This document shows positions 44,311-54,394 of a DNA stretch of 64,000 nt, one piece after another. Made by a program: the position numbers and the translations under genes. The notes beneath the pieces were generated by a model that was given only the letters and a program-made list of their open reading frames with translations, ran no database searches and was not told where the DNA came from. Source of the DNA: Janthinobacterium rivuli (lineage in GTDB: Bacteria > Pseudomonadota > Gammaproteobacteria > Burkholderiales > Burkholderiaceae_D). The stretch covers positions 62,001 to 126,000 of the forward strand of contig NZ_WFLJ01000003.1 in the NCBI RefSeq assembly GCF_009208735.1, read 5' to 3'. Each line of letters starts with the position of its first letter. The first letter of the stretch is position 1.

Positions 44311-45636
44311 TTAATCCTGTGACATCAGTTGTTCGATTTCAGCGACACCTTTTGGCGCCGTGCTGAAGACTTCATGGCCTTGCGGCGTGACCAGCACATC
44401 GTCTTCGATGCGGATGCCGGTATGCCAGAACTGCTCCGGCACGCCCGCGCCGGGGCGCACGTAAATACCCGGTTCCACCGTCAGCACCATGCCTGGTGCC
44501 AAAGCGCGCCACGGCTTGCCCGGCGCGGCGGTGTCGCGGTAGGCGCCCACGTCGTGCACGTCCATGCCCAGCCAGTGGCTGGTGCCGTGCATATAGAAGG
44601 GCATATACGCCTTGTCGGCGATGACGTCCTGCGCGCTGCCGCTTTTTTGCCGGTTCAGCAGGCCCAGGTCCAGCATGCCCTGCGCCAGCACCTGCACGGC
44701 CGCCTCGTGGATGGCGCTGTGCGGCAAACCGGGGCGCACCATGTCCAGCGACGCCTGTTGCGCGGCCAGCACCAGTTCATACAACGCCCGCTGCGGGCCG
44801 CTGAAACGGCCGTTGACGGGCCAGGTGCGCGTGATGTCGGAGGCGTAGCCATCGAGTTCGCAGCCGGCGTCGATCAGCACCAGCTGGCCGTCGTTCAATG
44901 CCGCGTCGTTGGCGTTGTAATGCAGGATGCAGGCGTTGCCGCCGCCGGCCACGATGGAGGAATACGCGGGGAACTGCGCGCCGCTGCGCCGGAATTCGTA
45001 CAGCAGCTCCGCTTCGAGCGCATATTCGTGCATGCCGGGCAGCGTGGCGCGCATGGCGCGCACGTGGGCCGCGCTGGAAATGGCGGCCGCGCGGCGCATC
45101 AGTTGCTGTTCCTGCGTGTCTTTCAGCAGGCGCATGGCGTCGAGCATGCCATGGACGTCGTGCGCGATGGCGGGCGCCGTGACGCCGCTGCGGGCCTTTT
45201 GCCGCACGTTGTGCAGCCAGACCTTGACTTGTGCATCGAGGCCGCCGCCCAGCGCATAGTAAATGGCGGGGGCGTCGGCCAGCAGGCGCGTCATTTCCAC
45301 GTCGAGTTCCTCGATGGGGAAGGCGCTGTCGAAGCCGAAGCTGGCGCGCGCCGCCTCGGGACCGTGGCGGAAACCGTCCCAGATTTCGCGCTCCGTGTTC
45401 TTGGCGCGGCAAAACAGGATGGCGCGCGCCGGCGCCGTGGCGCTGGCGGCCACCAGGGCCACGGCGCTGTCGGGTTCCGTAAAGCCGCTCAGGTAATAGA
45501 AATAGCTGTCGTGGCGGTACGGATAATCGCAATCGCTGTTGCGCGGCACTTCGGGCGCCGTGACGAGGATGGCCACGCTGCCCGGCAACATCTGCGCCAG
45601 CAGCGCCGCGCGCCGTGCCGCGAAATTGGCCATCAT
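44311..45636 (-). CDS. pepP: Xaa-Pro aminopeptidase P
   Basis: This 441-residue metallopeptidase releases N-terminal residues next to proline. Metal ligands of the pita-bread fold are visible: Asp-Asp in LIDAGCELDGYASDITRTW, His in MHGTSHWLGMDVHD, Glu in TVEPGIYVRPG and Glu in GIRIEDDVLVTPQ. The N-terminal domain contains NSDCDYPYRHDSYFYYLSGF, typical of PepP. The start ATG at 45636 overlaps the murU stop (ATGA) and so is translationally coupled; a second ATG follows directly. Two manganese ions are expected in the active site. Confidence 0.96.
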   Translation of the reverse strand: MMANFAARRAALLAQMLPGSVAILVTAPEVPRNSDCDYPYRHDSYFYYLSGFTEPDSAVALVAASATAPARAILFCRAKNTEREIWDGFRHGPEAARASFGFDSAFPIEELDVEMTRLLADAPAIYYALGGGLDAQVKVWLHNVRQKARSGVTAPAIAHDVHGMLDAMRLLKDTQEQQLMRRAAAISSAAHVRAMRATLPGMHEYALEAELLYEFRRSGAQFPAYSSIVAGGGNACILHYNANDAALNDGQLVLIDAGCELDGYASDITRTWPVNGRFSGPQRALYELVLAAQQASLDMVRPGLPHSAIHEAAVQVLAQGMLDLGLLNRQKSGSAQDVIADKAYMPFYMHGTSHWLGMDVHDVGAYRDTAAPGKPWRALAPGMVLTVEPGIYVRPGAGVPEQFWHTGIRIEDDVLVTPQGHEVFSTAPKGVAEIEQLMSQD

Positions 45637-46352
45637 GTCGCGCTGGCCTTGGCCGTGACGCCATTGAGCGCGTCGAGCTGCTGTGGGGTGCCCACATTGG
45701 TCCACTCGCCCGGATAGACTTCGCCGCCCACGCGGCCCTGGTCCGCGTACTGGCGCAGCAGATCGCCCAGTTTGGCGTGGCTGCCGGGCGCGATGCCGTC
45801 GAACATCTCGGGACGATACACGCCGATATTGGCGAACGTCCACTTGGTGTCGTCCGTATTGTTGATCGCGAACAAGGTCAGGCCGAAGTCGCCCTTGGGA
45901 TGGAAGTCGGGATTGGGCACCAGGTACGTCCAGGCGATGTCGCGCTGGTCGGCCGGATACGGCGTGCCCAGCACATCCTTGTCGGCCAGCACGTCGAGTA
46001 CCTGCTTGAAGTCGAAATACGGGCAATAGATGTCGCCGGAAATGGCGAGGAAAGGTTCCTCGCCCAGCAAATGGCGCGCCTGGGCGATGCCGCCCGCCGT
46101 TTCCAGCGGCGTGGTCTCGGGCGAATACGCGATGCGCGCGCCATACGCGCTGCCGTCGCCAAGGGTCTCCTCGATCAGATGGCCAAGGTGGGAATGGTTG
46201 ATGACGATGTCCGTGATGCCGGCGCGCACCAGGTTCAGCACATGCCAGACGATCAGTGGACGGCCGCGCACTTTCAGCAGCGGTTTGGGACAGGTATCGG
46301 TAAGCGGACGCATCCGTTCACCGCGGCCTGCGGCAAAGATCATGGCTTTCAT
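45633..46352 (-). CDS. murU: N-acetylmuramate-1-phosphate uridylyltransferase MurU
   Basis: This 239-residue nucleotidyltransferase has the N-terminal MKAMIFAAGRGERMRPLTDTCPKPLLKV signature (GxGxRMxPxT, PKPL). In Pseudomonas, MurU with AmgK converts MurNAc back to UDP-MurNAc and bypasses de novo MurNAc synthesis. The adjacency with amgK (74 bases upstream, same strand) supports this rather than a mannose-1-phosphate guanylyltransferase. Its stop overlaps the start of pepP. Confidence 0.9.
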   Translation of the reverse strand: MKAMIFAAGRGERMRPLTDTCPKPLLKVRGRPLIVWHVLNLVRAGITDIVINHSHLGHLIEETLGDGSAYGARIAYSPETTPLETAGGIAQARHLLGEEPFLAISGDIYCPYFDFKQVLDVLADKDVLGTPYPADQRDIAWTYLVPNPDFHPKGDFGLTLFAINNTDDTKWTFANIGVYRPEMFDGIAPGSHAKLGDLLRQYADQGRVGGEVYPGEWTNVGTPQQLDALNGVTAKASAT

Positions 46353-46385
46353 GGTGGAACTCGTTTTCTGTGCAATAAGTGAAAG

Positions 46386-46403
46386 GCGGGGCCGTGGCCC
46401 CGC
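46386..46403 (-). terminator. Weak hairpin between amgK and murU
   Basis: A GCGGGGCC/GGCCCCGC 8-bp stem with a GT loop (46386-46403) is followed on the minus strand by CTTTCAC. The T-tract is poor, so partial attenuation between the two co-oriented genes is more likely than full termination. Confidence 0.45.
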
Positions 46404-46426
46404 AGCGGACGGGTCAGGTGCGCCGA

Positions 46427-47494
46427 TTAAAAAGTGTAGCCGACTTGCGGCGTCTTGTTTTCCAGCGCGTCGAGCAGACGCACCAGCGGCTTGAGTTCCG
46501 TATAGCGGTTGGCTGTCTTGCGCACGTAATCGAGCACGGTCGGCAGATCGCCCATGTACAGATCCTTGCCGTCGCGGTAATTCAAGCGCGCGAACAGGCC
46601 GAGAATTTTCAGGTGGCGCTGCAGGGCCGTGAATTCGAAATCGCGGTAGAAGGCGTCGATGTCGGGATTCACGGGTAAGCCCAGCTGCTTGGCGCGCTGC
46701 CAGTAGCGGATCACCCAGTCGAGCACCAGTTCCTCATCCCATTGAATATACGCGTCGCGCAGCAGCGAGGCGATGTCGTAGGTGACGGGACCGAAGACGG
46801 CGTCCTGGAAGTCGAGGATGCCGGGATTGGGAATCGAGCCATCGTTGATGTGCATCAAATTGCGCGAATGGTAGTCGCGGTGCATGAATACTTGTTGCTG
46901 CGACAAGATGTTCGCCGTGATGGCGTCGAAGACTTTGTCCAACTGGGTTTGTTGCACATCCGTCAAGGTGGCGCCCAGGTGCTTGCCAATAAACCATTCC
47001 GGGAACAGATGCATTTCGCGCAGGATGAAGGCGCGGTCGAATTCGGGCAAGACGTCCGGCTGGCTGGCCAGCTGGATTTTCATCAAGGATTCCAGCGCTT
47101 CGGCGTACAGCACGCTGGCATTGTCGTGGTTCAGGGCGTCGAGGTAGGTGGTCGTGCCCAGGTCGGAGAGCAGCAGGAAGCCGCTGTCCAGGTCTTGCGC
47201 GATGATCTCGGGCACGGACACGCCGGCGTCTTTCAGCAAGCCGGCCACCTTGACGAAGGCGGGCACGTTTTCGCGCTCGGGCGGTGCATCCATGGCGATC
47301 AGTGTCTTTCCTGGCAAGCTTGTGTTGCCTGGCAGTACATCGAGACGGTAGTAGCGGCGGAAGCTCGCATCGCTGGAAGCGGGGCGGGCGGATTCGGGCG
47401 CGACGAGGTTAAGCGGGGCCAACCAGGCTTTCAACAGGGTCAGGCGAGCGTCGGCGGAGGCCGGCGCGGCAGGGGAATTGGGGGAGAATGACAT
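46427..47494 (-). CDS. amgK: N-acetylmuramate kinase AmgK (aminoglycoside-phosphotransferase fold)
   Basis: This 355-residue kinase of the APH superfamily has the catalytic loop QVFMHRDYHSRNLM, the metal-binding DFQDA (GILDFQDAVFGP) and a conserved ATP-lid region (FLLLSDLG). AmgK phosphorylates MurNAc/GlcNAc at the anomeric carbon for cell-wall recycling. The ATG at 47494 is chosen over an upstream start because of homology and a nearby AGG. It is divergent from lptD, whose promoter region overlaps the first codons. Confidence 0.92.
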   Translation of the reverse strand: MSFSPNSPAAPASADARLTLLKAWLAPLNLVAPESARPASSDASFRRYYRLDVLPGNTSLPGKTLIAMDAPPERENVPAFVKVAGLLKDAGVSVPEIIAQDLDSGFLLLSDLGTTTYLDALNHDNASVLYAEALESLMKIQLASQPDVLPEFDRAFILREMHLFPEWFIGKHLGATLTDVQQTQLDKVFDAITANILSQQQVFMHRDYHSRNLMHINDGSIPNPGILDFQDAVFGPVTYDIASLLRDAYIQWDEELVLDWVIRYWQRAKQLGLPVNPDIDAFYRDFEFTALQRHLKILGLFARLNYRDGKDLYMGDLPTVLDYVRKTANRYTELKPLVRLLDALENKTPQVGYTF

Positions 47495-47534
47495 TAAGCG
47501 GCCTGTGGAATCGGGTTGATGGTGCAGATTCCCA

Positions 47535-47540
47535 TATAAT
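47535..47540 (+). promoter_or_regulatory. Likely −10 element upstream of lptD
   Basis: A perfect TATAAT lies 53 bases before the lptD start. No good −35 at 17 ± 1 bases was found (the closest TTGATG is only 13 bases away), so the promoter may depend on an extended or activator-assisted mode. Confidence 0.4.
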
Positions 47541-47592
47541 AAGGGATTCAAATCAAAAAATCGCCTGTCATGGTGCTTGCCCCTTCCAATTC

Positions 47593-49830
47593 ATGAGCTG
47601 GTTTTCGGCCTCCCCCCCTTCGCAGCGCTGGGCTTTCGCCATCAGCGCGCTCGTCGCCGCCACGACGGTGCCTGTCCACGCCCAGAAAGCGCCACGCCCG
47701 GTGCATGTGGAAGATCCCGACGCGCCCACCGTCATGACGGCGAACAGCATGAACGGACGCCCCGAAAGGGAGCTCAATCTCGACAAAAATGTCGTGATCG
47801 AGCGCGGAAAAACCACAAAAATGACCGCCGATACAGCTTGTTACAAACAAGTTGAAGATGAGTTCGACGCCGAGGGCCATATCAAGATGTGGCGTTTCGG
47901 CGATTACTACACGGGCGACGTCCTGAAGCTGAACATGGAGACCGGCAAGGGTTTCCTGCTCAACCCGACGTACCGCTTCGAAGTGGGTGGCGGCCAGGGC
48001 AAGGCCGAGCGCGTCGACTTCATCAATCCCGACGAAGCCAATGTCATCGACGGCACCTACAGTACCTGCGAAGGGCCGAATCCGGACTGGTACCTGAAAT
48101 CGAGCACCTTGAACCTCGATACGGGCCGCGACGTGGGTACCGGCAGCAAGACCATCATCTATTTCAAGGACGTGCCGATCCTGGGTACGCCGGGCATTTC
48201 GTTTTCGCTGTCGGGCGCGCGCCGCTCGGGCTGGCTGGCGCCCACGCCGGGCTTTGCCTCGAAGAACGGTTTCGAGCTGCTGATGCCGTATTACGTGAAC
48301 ATCGCGCCGAACCGCGACCTGACCTTGTACCCGCGCTACATCCAGCGGCGCGGCATCCAGCTCGGTGCGACGGGCCGCTACATGGGCGAGACGGATGCCG
48401 GCCTGTACAGCGGTGAAACGTCGTTTGAGTTTTTGCCGAACGACAAGCAGACCAAGACCAACCGCTACATGATCAAGTCCAAGCATGAGCAGGCGCTGGC
48501 CAAGGGCTGGAGCTACAGCTGGGATCTGCGCGAGGCGTCCGACAATAATTACCCGAACGATTTTTCGAAAACCGTCGCCACCGCCACCGAGCGGCAGTTG
48601 CTGCGCGAATTGCGCACCGATTACCGTACCGAGGACTGGAGCCTGACCGCGCGCGTGCAGAATTACCAGGTGCTGCAGGATCCCGATCCCAACGTGGTCG
48701 TGCCACGCCCGTATGACCGTTTGCCGGCGGTGAACTTCCATGCCGGCAAATACGACGTCTGGGGCGGCTTCGACTGGACCTTCGACGCGGAAGCGACGCG
48801 TTTCGCCCACCCGACCCTGGTGCAAGGGTCGCGTCTCGTGGCCGTGCCGCAAGTGAGTTTCCCCATCATGCGCCCTGGCTACTTCATCACGCCCAAGCTG
48901 ATGCTCAATGCCAGCGCGTATCAGCTCGACAATGACGCTCGGACCAAGGCGCTGTTTAAAACCACCTCGTTTACGCGCGCCGTGCCGACCTTCTCGGTCG
49001 ACAGCGGCCTGGTGTTTGAACGCGACACGAATCTGTTTGGCGCCAAGGGCGGCACGCAAACGCTGGAGCCGCGCCTGTTCTATGTCTATACGCCGTACCG
49101 CGACCAGTCGCAGTTTCCGAATTTCGACACGGCCGATGGCACCTTCAACCTGACGCAGATCTTCACGGAAAACCGTTTTGTCGGCAGCGACCGCATCGGC
49201 GACGCAAACCAGGTCACGGCCGCCGTCGTCTCGCGCTTCCTGCAGTCGGACGGCACGGAGCGCATGCGCCTGACCTTCGGCCAGCGTTTTTATTTTGTCG
49301 ACCAGCGCGTGCAACTCAATTCGACGACGCCCGTGAACCAGTCGCGCTCGGATATCCTGCTGGCCGCGACGGGCCGCGTGTCCGAGACTTGGACCGCCGA
49401 CAGCCTGGTGCAGTACAATCCCAGCGATCGCCGCTTGATGAGCTATAACTACACCTTGCAATATCAGCCAGGCGCCAAAAAAGTATTGAATTTTAGTAAT
49501 CGTTTCCAGCGCGGCAGTTTGCGCAATGCGGAAGTGTCGACGCAATGGCCGTTGACGGACCGCCTGTATGGCGTGGGACGCATCAGTTACTCCATCAAGG
49601 ATCGCAGCATGCTGGAAAGCCTGGTCGGCCTGGAATACAAGGGCGACTGCTGGGTGTTCCGCATGGGCGCGCAGCGTTTCGTGACGACGGCCAAGACTGT
49701 TTCGACGCCGATTTTCTTCCAGCTGGAATTGACGGGCTTGTCGAATGGCCTGGGTCTGGGCGCGAATGGCTTGGAAACTTTTACAAAAACCATCCCTGGT
49801 TACCAGACACTGAGCCAGCCACTCCGTTAA
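47593..49830 (+). CDS. lptD: LPS-assembly outer-membrane protein LptD
   Basis: This 745-residue outer-membrane protein has a signal peptide (cleavage near PVHAQ), an N-terminal OstA/jellyroll domain (NSMNGRPERELNLDKNVVIERGKTTKMTADTACYK) and a large C-terminal β-barrel. With LptE it inserts lipopolysaccharide in the outer leaflet. Three Cys are visible (about 80, 155 and near the C-terminus); these could form the inter-domain disulfide, though E. coli uses four. The ATG at 47593 has no good ribosome site, but it is the only in-frame Met that gives a proper signal peptide. It heads lptD-surA-pdxA-rsmA. Confidence 0.95.
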   Translation: MSWFSASPPSQRWAFAISALVAATTVPVHAQKAPRPVHVEDPDAPTVMTANSMNGRPERELNLDKNVVIERGKTTKMTADTACYKQVEDEFDAEGHIKMWRFGDYYTGDVLKLNMETGKGFLLNPTYRFEVGGGQGKAERVDFINPDEANVIDGTYSTCEGPNPDWYLKSSTLNLDTGRDVGTGSKTIIYFKDVPILGTPGISFSLSGARRSGWLAPTPGFASKNGFELLMPYYVNIAPNRDLTLYPRYIQRRGIQLGATGRYMGETDAGLYSGETSFEFLPNDKQTKTNRYMIKSKHEQALAKGWSYSWDLREASDNNYPNDFSKTVATATERQLLRELRTDYRTEDWSLTARVQNYQVLQDPDPNVVVPRPYDRLPAVNFHAGKYDVWGGFDWTFDAEATRFAHPTLVQGSRLVAVPQVSFPIMRPGYFITPKLMLNASAYQLDNDARTKALFKTTSFTRAVPTFSVDSGLVFERDTNLFGAKGGTQTLEPRLFYVYTPYRDQSQFPNFDTADGTFNLTQIFTENRFVGSDRIGDANQVTAAVVSRFLQSDGTERMRLTFGQRFYFVDQRVQLNSTTPVNQSRSDILLAATGRVSETWTADSLVQYNPSDRRLMSYNYTLQYQPGAKKVLNFSNRFQRGSLRNAEVSTQWPLTDRLYGVGRISYSIKDRSMLESLVGLEYKGDCWVFRMGAQRFVTTAKTVSTPIFFQLELTGLSNGLGLGANGLETFTKTIPGYQTLSQPLR

Positions 49831-49900
49831 GATAGGCACCGTTGCCGCCGCCGGTGTTCCCGGCGCTGGCACAAACCGGTTTTTTTATTCACCTGAACTC

Positions 49901-51337
49901 ATGAGCGCTCTACACATTATGCGTAATGCCAGTATGCACCAACTCAAAATTGCAACGGTTTTGTTGTGCGCCATTTCCGGCGCCGCGACCAGTAGTGTCT
50001 GGGCGCAACAGGCTGCGCCAGCGCCTGCCGCCAAGCCGGCAACTGCCGCGCCTGCGGCAGCTGCACCAGTCAAGGGGTTCACGCCACCGGCCTCGAGCAG
50101 TGGCCAGACCATCGACTCCATCGCCGTCGTCGTCAATGACGATGTGATTACGCGCAATGAGGTGGCGGCCCGCATCAAGAGCGTGGAGCAGCGCATGAAG
50201 GCGCAGAACGTGCCCTTGCCCGACCCCGCCGACCTGCGTCGTCAATTGCTGGAGCGCATGATTGTCGAGCGCGCACAAATGCAGTTGGCCAAGGAAATGG
50301 GCGTGCGCGTGGATGACCTGACCCTGGACCGTGCGATTGGTCGTATTGCTGAACAGCAAAAAATGACGGTGCAAGAGATGCGTAACCAGATGGAAAAAGA
50401 AGGCACGCCGTTTGCGACCTTCCGCGAAGAAATCCGCGATGAAATCATCATGCAGCGTCTGCGCGAGCATGAAGTCGACGCCAAGATCCAGATTTCCGAT
50501 TCCGAAGTGGATAACTTCCTGGAAGCGGAAAAAGCGGCCGCCAGCGAACAGGTGGAACTGAACCTGGCGCAGATTCTCGTGCGCATTCCGGAAAACTCCA
50601 GCCCGGAACAGATCGCCGCGCGCCGCGCACGCGCCGAAGAAGTCAGCCGCCAGTTGCGCACGGGCGCCGATTTCGCCAAGATGGCCGCCACCTATTCCGA
50701 CGCCAGCGATGCGCTGAGCGGCGGCGATATCGGCTGGCGCAACAGCGACCGTCTGCCGCCCCTGTTCACGGAACAGTTGCTGAAATTGAAGCCGGGCCAG
50801 ATCACGCCCATCATCAAGAGCAACACCGGTTTCCACATCCTCAAGCTGGTGGACCGCCGCAGCGCCGCCGAGGCGCAAGCCGTGGCCGCCGTGCAGCAGA
50901 CGCATGCCCGCCACATCCTGCTGAAAGTGACGCCGACCCTGTCGGCGGCCGAAGCCAAGCGGAAATTGCTGGAACTGAAAGAGCGTCTCGATAACAAGGC
51001 CGCCAAGTTCGAAGACCTGGCCCGTTTGTTCTCGAACGACGGTTCCGCGGCCAAAGGCGGCGACCTGGGCTGGCTGTATCCGGGCGACACCGTGCCGGAA
51101 TTTGAAACGGCGATGAATGCGCTGAAACCGGGCGAAGTGAGCCAGCCGATCGAATCGAGCTTTGGCTTCCACCTGATCGAAGTGCTGGAACGCAAGAGCG
51201 ACGACGTCTCCAAAGAGAAACAGCGCGCCGCCGCGCGCAACGCCTTGCGCGAACGCAAGCTGGAAGAAGCGACGGAAAACTGGGCGCGCGAAGTGCGCGA
51301 CCGTGCCTACGTCGAATTCCGTGCGGATGACCAGTAA
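49901..51337 (+). CDS. surA: Periplasmic peptidyl-prolyl isomerase/chaperone SurA
   Basis: This 478-residue periplasmic chaperone for outer-membrane proteins has a signal peptide (cleavage near VWAQQ, about residue 35), then a Pro/Ala-rich spacer and the N-terminal SurA helical domain ([27 protein letters not shown]). Two parvulin PPIase domains follow (about 175-275 and 285-385). A C-terminal helix ends YVEFRADDQ. The start may be this ATG or one 18 or 33 bases later. It lies 70 bases after lptD, as in most proteobacteria. Confidence 0.96.
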   Translation: MSALHIMRNASMHQLKIATVLLCAISGAATSSVWAQQAAPAPAAKPATAAPAAAAPVKGFTPPASSSGQTIDSIAVVVNDDVITRNEVAARIKSVEQRMKAQNVPLPDPADLRRQLLERMIVERAQMQLAKEMGVRVDDLTLDRAIGRIAEQQKMTVQEMRNQMEKEGTPFATFREEIRDEIIMQRLREHEVDAKIQISDSEVDNFLEAEKAAASEQVELNLAQILVRIPENSSPEQIAARRARAEEVSRQLRTGADFAKMAATYSDASDALSGGDIGWRNSDRLPPLFTEQLLKLKPGQITPIIKSNTGFHILKLVDRRSAAEAQAVAAVQQTHARHILLKVTPTLSAAEAKRKLLELKERLDNKAAKFEDLARLFSNDGSAAKGGDLGWLYPGDTVPEFETAMNALKPGEVSQPIESSFGFHLIEVLERKSDDVSKEKQRAAARNALRERKLEEATENWAREVRDRAYVEFRADDQ

Positions 51338-51356
51338 TGCCGCTGATTCATTGCGT

Positions 51357-52406
51357 ATGAGTAACTTGCCCCTTGCCCGCCGCCCGGCCATCGCCATCAC
51401 GTGTGGCGAACCGGCCGGTGTCGGCCCGGAAATTTCGATCCGCGCCGCCTGGGCCATGCGGCATGAGGTGAACTGCATCCTGCTGGGTGACGCCGCCTTC
51501 CTGGCGCTGACGGCCAGCCTGATTGATCCGGACATCCGCCTGGCGGCGCTGTCGCTGCAAGCCGTGCGCAACAGCGGCCTGCCCCAGTTCGGCCCCGGCC
51601 GCCTGGCCGTGATCGATATTCCCACCGTCAACAATGTCATTCCTGGCGTGTTGGACAAGGAAAACGGGCGTTCCGTGCTCGCGACCCTGGACGCGGCCGT
51701 GGAAGGCGTCGCCGCCGGCTGGTTTGGCGCCATGGTCACGGCACCCTTGCAAAAGAGCACGATCAACGACGCGGGCGTGGCCTTTTCCGGCCATACGGAA
51801 TACCTGGCAGAAAAAACCAATACACCGCAGGTGGTGATGATGCTGGCCGGCGAACCCGGCCATGGCGAACCGACCCTGCGCGTGGCGCTGGCCACCACGC
51901 ATCTGCCATTGAAGGACGTGTCCGCCGCCATTACCCTGGACAGCCTGGCCGTCACCCTGGACATACTCCAGCGCGACCTGCAACAGAAATTCGGCATCGC
52001 CGCGCCGCGCATCCTGGTCACCGGCCTGAACCCGCACGCGGGCGAGGGCGGGTATTTGGGACGCGAGGAAATCGATGTCATCGCTCCGGCGATTGCCGCG
52101 GCGCAGGCGCGCGGCATCGATGCGCGCGGGCCATATCCGGCCGACACCTTGTTCCAGCACAAGTACCTGGCGGACGCCGACTGTGTGCTGGCCATGTACC
52201 ACGACCAGGGCTTGCCCGTGCTGAAATACGCGACCTTCGGGCGCGGCATCAATATCACCCTGGGCTTGCCGCTGATCCGCACCTCGGTCGACCACGGCAC
52301 GGCGCTGGACCTGGCCGCGCAAGGGCTGGGCCTGGCCGATTGCCACAGCATGGAACACGCGCTGCAAACGGCGCTCGACATGCTGCGCGCCAGCACCGCC
52401 GCCTGA
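51357..52406 (+). CDS. pdxA: 4-hydroxythreonine-4-phosphate dehydrogenase
   Basis: This roughly 349-residue NAD-dependent dehydrogenase of vitamin B6 synthesis oxidises 4-phosphohydroxy-L-threonine. Metal ligands and family blocks are present: [43 protein letters not shown] and [12 protein letters not shown]. The ATG at 51357 is preferred because the conserved domain starts eight residues later; a start at 51327, overlapping surA, is also possible. Neither has a clear ribosome site, so it is probably translationally linked to surA. Confidence 0.94.
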   Translation: MSNLPLARRPAIAITCGEPAGVGPEISIRAAWAMRHEVNCILLGDAAFLALTASLIDPDIRLAALSLQAVRNSGLPQFGPGRLAVIDIPTVNNVIPGVLDKENGRSVLATLDAAVEGVAAGWFGAMVTAPLQKSTINDAGVAFSGHTEYLAEKTNTPQVVMMLAGEPGHGEPTLRVALATTHLPLKDVSAAITLDSLAVTLDILQRDLQQKFGIAAPRILVTGLNPHAGEGGYLGREEIDVIAPAIAAAQARGIDARGPYPADTLFQHKYLADADCVLAMYHDQGLPVLKYATFGRGINITLGLPLIRTSVDHGTALDLAAQGLGLADCHSMEHALQTALDMLRASTAA

Positions 52407-52457
52407 TACCCACCGGTTTCACCCCGCTACACCGCCTCTAGAATAGAAAAACAGAAT

Positions 52458-53237
52458 ATGAAACACGTTGCCCGCAAACGCTTTGGCCAGAACTTCCTGC
52501 ATGACCGCTTCGTCCTCGACGACATCACGGCTGCCATCGCGCCGCAGGCGGACGATGCCATGGTCGAGATCGGCCCCGGCCTGGGCGCCATGACGGAGCA
52601 GCTGCTGCGCCACCTGAAGCAGATGCATGTGGTCGAGCTGGACCGCGACCTGATCGTGCGCCTGGAAAAGACCTTCAATCCGGCCAAGCTGACGATCCAC
52701 TCGGGCGACGCGCTGAAATTCGATTTCGCGCAAATTCCCGTGCCGGCCGGCCAGAAGCTGCGCATCGTGGGCAACTTGCCATACAACATTTCCAGCCCGC
52801 TGCTGTTCCACCTGGCGGACTTCGCGCCGCTGGTGAAAGACCAGCATTTCATGCTGCAAAAGGAAGTCGTCGAACGCATGGTGGCCGAACCGGGCAGCAA
52901 GGCGTATGGCCGCCTGTCCGTGATGCTGCAATGGCGCTATGACATGTCGCTGCTGTTCATCGTGCCGCCGACGGCGTTTGATCCGCCGCCGAAAGTGGAG
53001 TCGGCCATCGTGCGCATGATCCCCGTGGCCGAGCGCCTGGCGTGCGACCAGGCAACGCTGGAAGCGGTGGTCATGAAGGCCTTCTCGCAACGCCGCAAGG
53101 TGATCCGCAACTGTCTGGCCGGGATGTTTACGGAAGAGCAGATCAAGGCGGCCGGCATCGATCCGACCCTGCGTCCGGAAACCGTGGGCCTGGAGCAGTA
53201 CGTTGCCCTGGCGAATCTGCTGAAGGCGCCCGCCTAA
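52458..53237 (+). CDS. rsmA: 16S rRNA dimethyladenosine transferase
   Basis: This 259-residue S-adenosylmethionine-dependent methyltransferase (KsgA) dimethylates two adjacent adenosines near the 3' end of 16S rRNA, a late ribosome-assembly step. Typical motifs: [10 protein letters not shown], the SAM-binding [15 protein letters not shown], and the catalytic [12 protein letters not shown]. It ends the lptD-surA-pdxA-rsmA group and is convergent with a LysR gene 14 bases downstream. Confidence 0.98.
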   Translation: MKHVARKRFGQNFLHDRFVLDDITAAIAPQADDAMVEIGPGLGAMTEQLLRHLKQMHVVELDRDLIVRLEKTFNPAKLTIHSGDALKFDFAQIPVPAGQKLRIVGNLPYNISSPLLFHLADFAPLVKDQHFMLQKEVVERMVAEPGSKAYGRLSVMLQWRYDMSLLFIVPPTAFDPPPKVESAIVRMIPVAERLACDQATLEAVVMKAFSQRRKVIRNCLAGMFTEEQIKAAGIDPTLRPETVGLEQYVALANLLKAPA

Positions 53238-53251
53238 GCCTCTGGTTTAAC

Positions 53252-54169
53252 TTAAAACCACTGGTCGACCTGCTGCAGATCCTTTCTCAAGGCGGAAAAG
53301 CAGTCGTCGACATGGTGGTTGCGGCTGATTTCATTGCGCCGCATCAGGGCGATCTTGCGCTTGCAGGTGGGCTGGCGCAGCGGCGCCACGTGCAAGTCCT
53401 CGTCGTTGAGGAAGGTCGTGTACAGGCTGGGCATGATGCCCACGGCGATGCCGGCGCGCACCACGCCGTACAGCGACTCGCTGTGGATCATCTGGTACAG
53501 GCTCGACGGGCTCAAGCCATGCTGGCGCAGCGCGCTTGAGGCGAACTCCCAGATGCTGCCCTTGGTAAACACGACGATTTCCTGCCCCGCCAGCTGTTCC
53601 CAGCGCACTTCCTTGAGCGGCGCCAGCGCATGGCGTCCCGCCGTCACCAGCACCAGCTCGTCCTCGAACAGGCCCACGCTTTCCAGCGACACGGAACCGG
53701 GCACTTCGATGCCCACGCAAAAGTCCAACTGGCCCGAATGCAGCGCGTGCAGCAAGCCATCGTTGGGCATGTCCGACAGGACAATTTCCACTTCATCGCC
53801 ATGCTGCTCGCAGTAGCGCGCCACCACCACGGCCGTCATCGCCATGGCCGAGGGGATGGCGCCGATGCGGATGCGGTGGCGGCCGCTGCCGATGGCGCGC
53901 TGGATATCGGCAAACGTGTTGCTTGCCGTATTTAATAAATGCGTGGCGTAATCGAGCGCCAGCTTGCCTTCGCGCGTCAGCTCCAGCTGGTGGGTTGTGC
54001 GGTTAAACAACTTTTTTCCCAGTTGATTTTCCAGCAGCTTGATCGAGGCGCTGAGGGCCGGCTGGGTCACGCACAATTCCTGTGCAGCCTTGCTGAAGCT
54101 GTTTACCCGGGCTAGGGTGGAAAACGCTTGTAAATGTCGTAAGGAAATCTTCTTGCTCAGTTCATGCAT
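53252..54169 (-). CDS. LysR-family regulator of the nucleoside operon
   Basis: This 305-residue regulator has an N-terminal LysR winged helix (LRHLQAFSTLARVNSFSKAAQELCVTQPALSASIKLLENQLGKKLFNRT) and a periplasmic-binding-like effector domain (IGAIPSAMAMTAVVV; DFCVGIEVPG). It is divergent from the porin-ABC-nucleoside genes by 225 bases and is probably their activator or repressor. The effector may be a purine nucleoside or base, inferred from context. The start is taken at MHELSKK (54169); an ORF extension upstream is hydrophobic and unlike the family. Confidence 0.88.
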   Translation of the reverse strand: MHELSKKISLRHLQAFSTLARVNSFSKAAQELCVTQPALSASIKLLENQLGKKLFNRTTHQLELTREGKLALDYATHLLNTASNTFADIQRAIGSGRHRIRIGAIPSAMAMTAVVVARYCEQHGDEVEIVLSDMPNDGLLHALHSGQLDFCVGIEVPGSVSLESVGLFEDELVLVTAGRHALAPLKEVRWEQLAGQEIVVFTKGSIWEFASSALRQHGLSPSSLYQMIHSESLYGVVRAGIAVGIMPSLYTTFLNDEDLHVAPLRQPTCKRKIALMRRNEISRNHHVDDCFSALRKDLQQVDQWF

Positions 54170-54394
54170 GGCTTTGCTTATTAGAAAAAGTAATGGATTT
54201 ATAAAAATAAACAAATTTTCTTATCCCGCAATTTACCATATTCTGGACTGGTCTTTACTTGTCTCGAAGGCAACAATCTTCGGAGAAGCGCTTGCCAGGC
54301 GGCGCCGGTACTCGCGGCGACACGCCATGCAAGGGATGCATCAATCAAATAATTCCAAAAAAACTCAGGGTTTATTCTTTTTAGGGTGGCGGCG

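Noticed and set aside
45637-46026. N-terminal extension of pepP over murU
   Set aside because: PepP homology starts at the Met-Met at 45636, and the upstream codons lie in the murU gene in another frame.
47548-49872. 774-codon open frame on the − strand opposite lptD
   Set aside because: lptD on the + strand has a signal peptide, domain order and operon context; the antisense frame has no recognisable domain.
49910-52396. 828-codon open frame on the − strand opposite surA and pdxA
   Set aside because: Antisense to two conserved enzymes; a by-product of GC-rich third positions.
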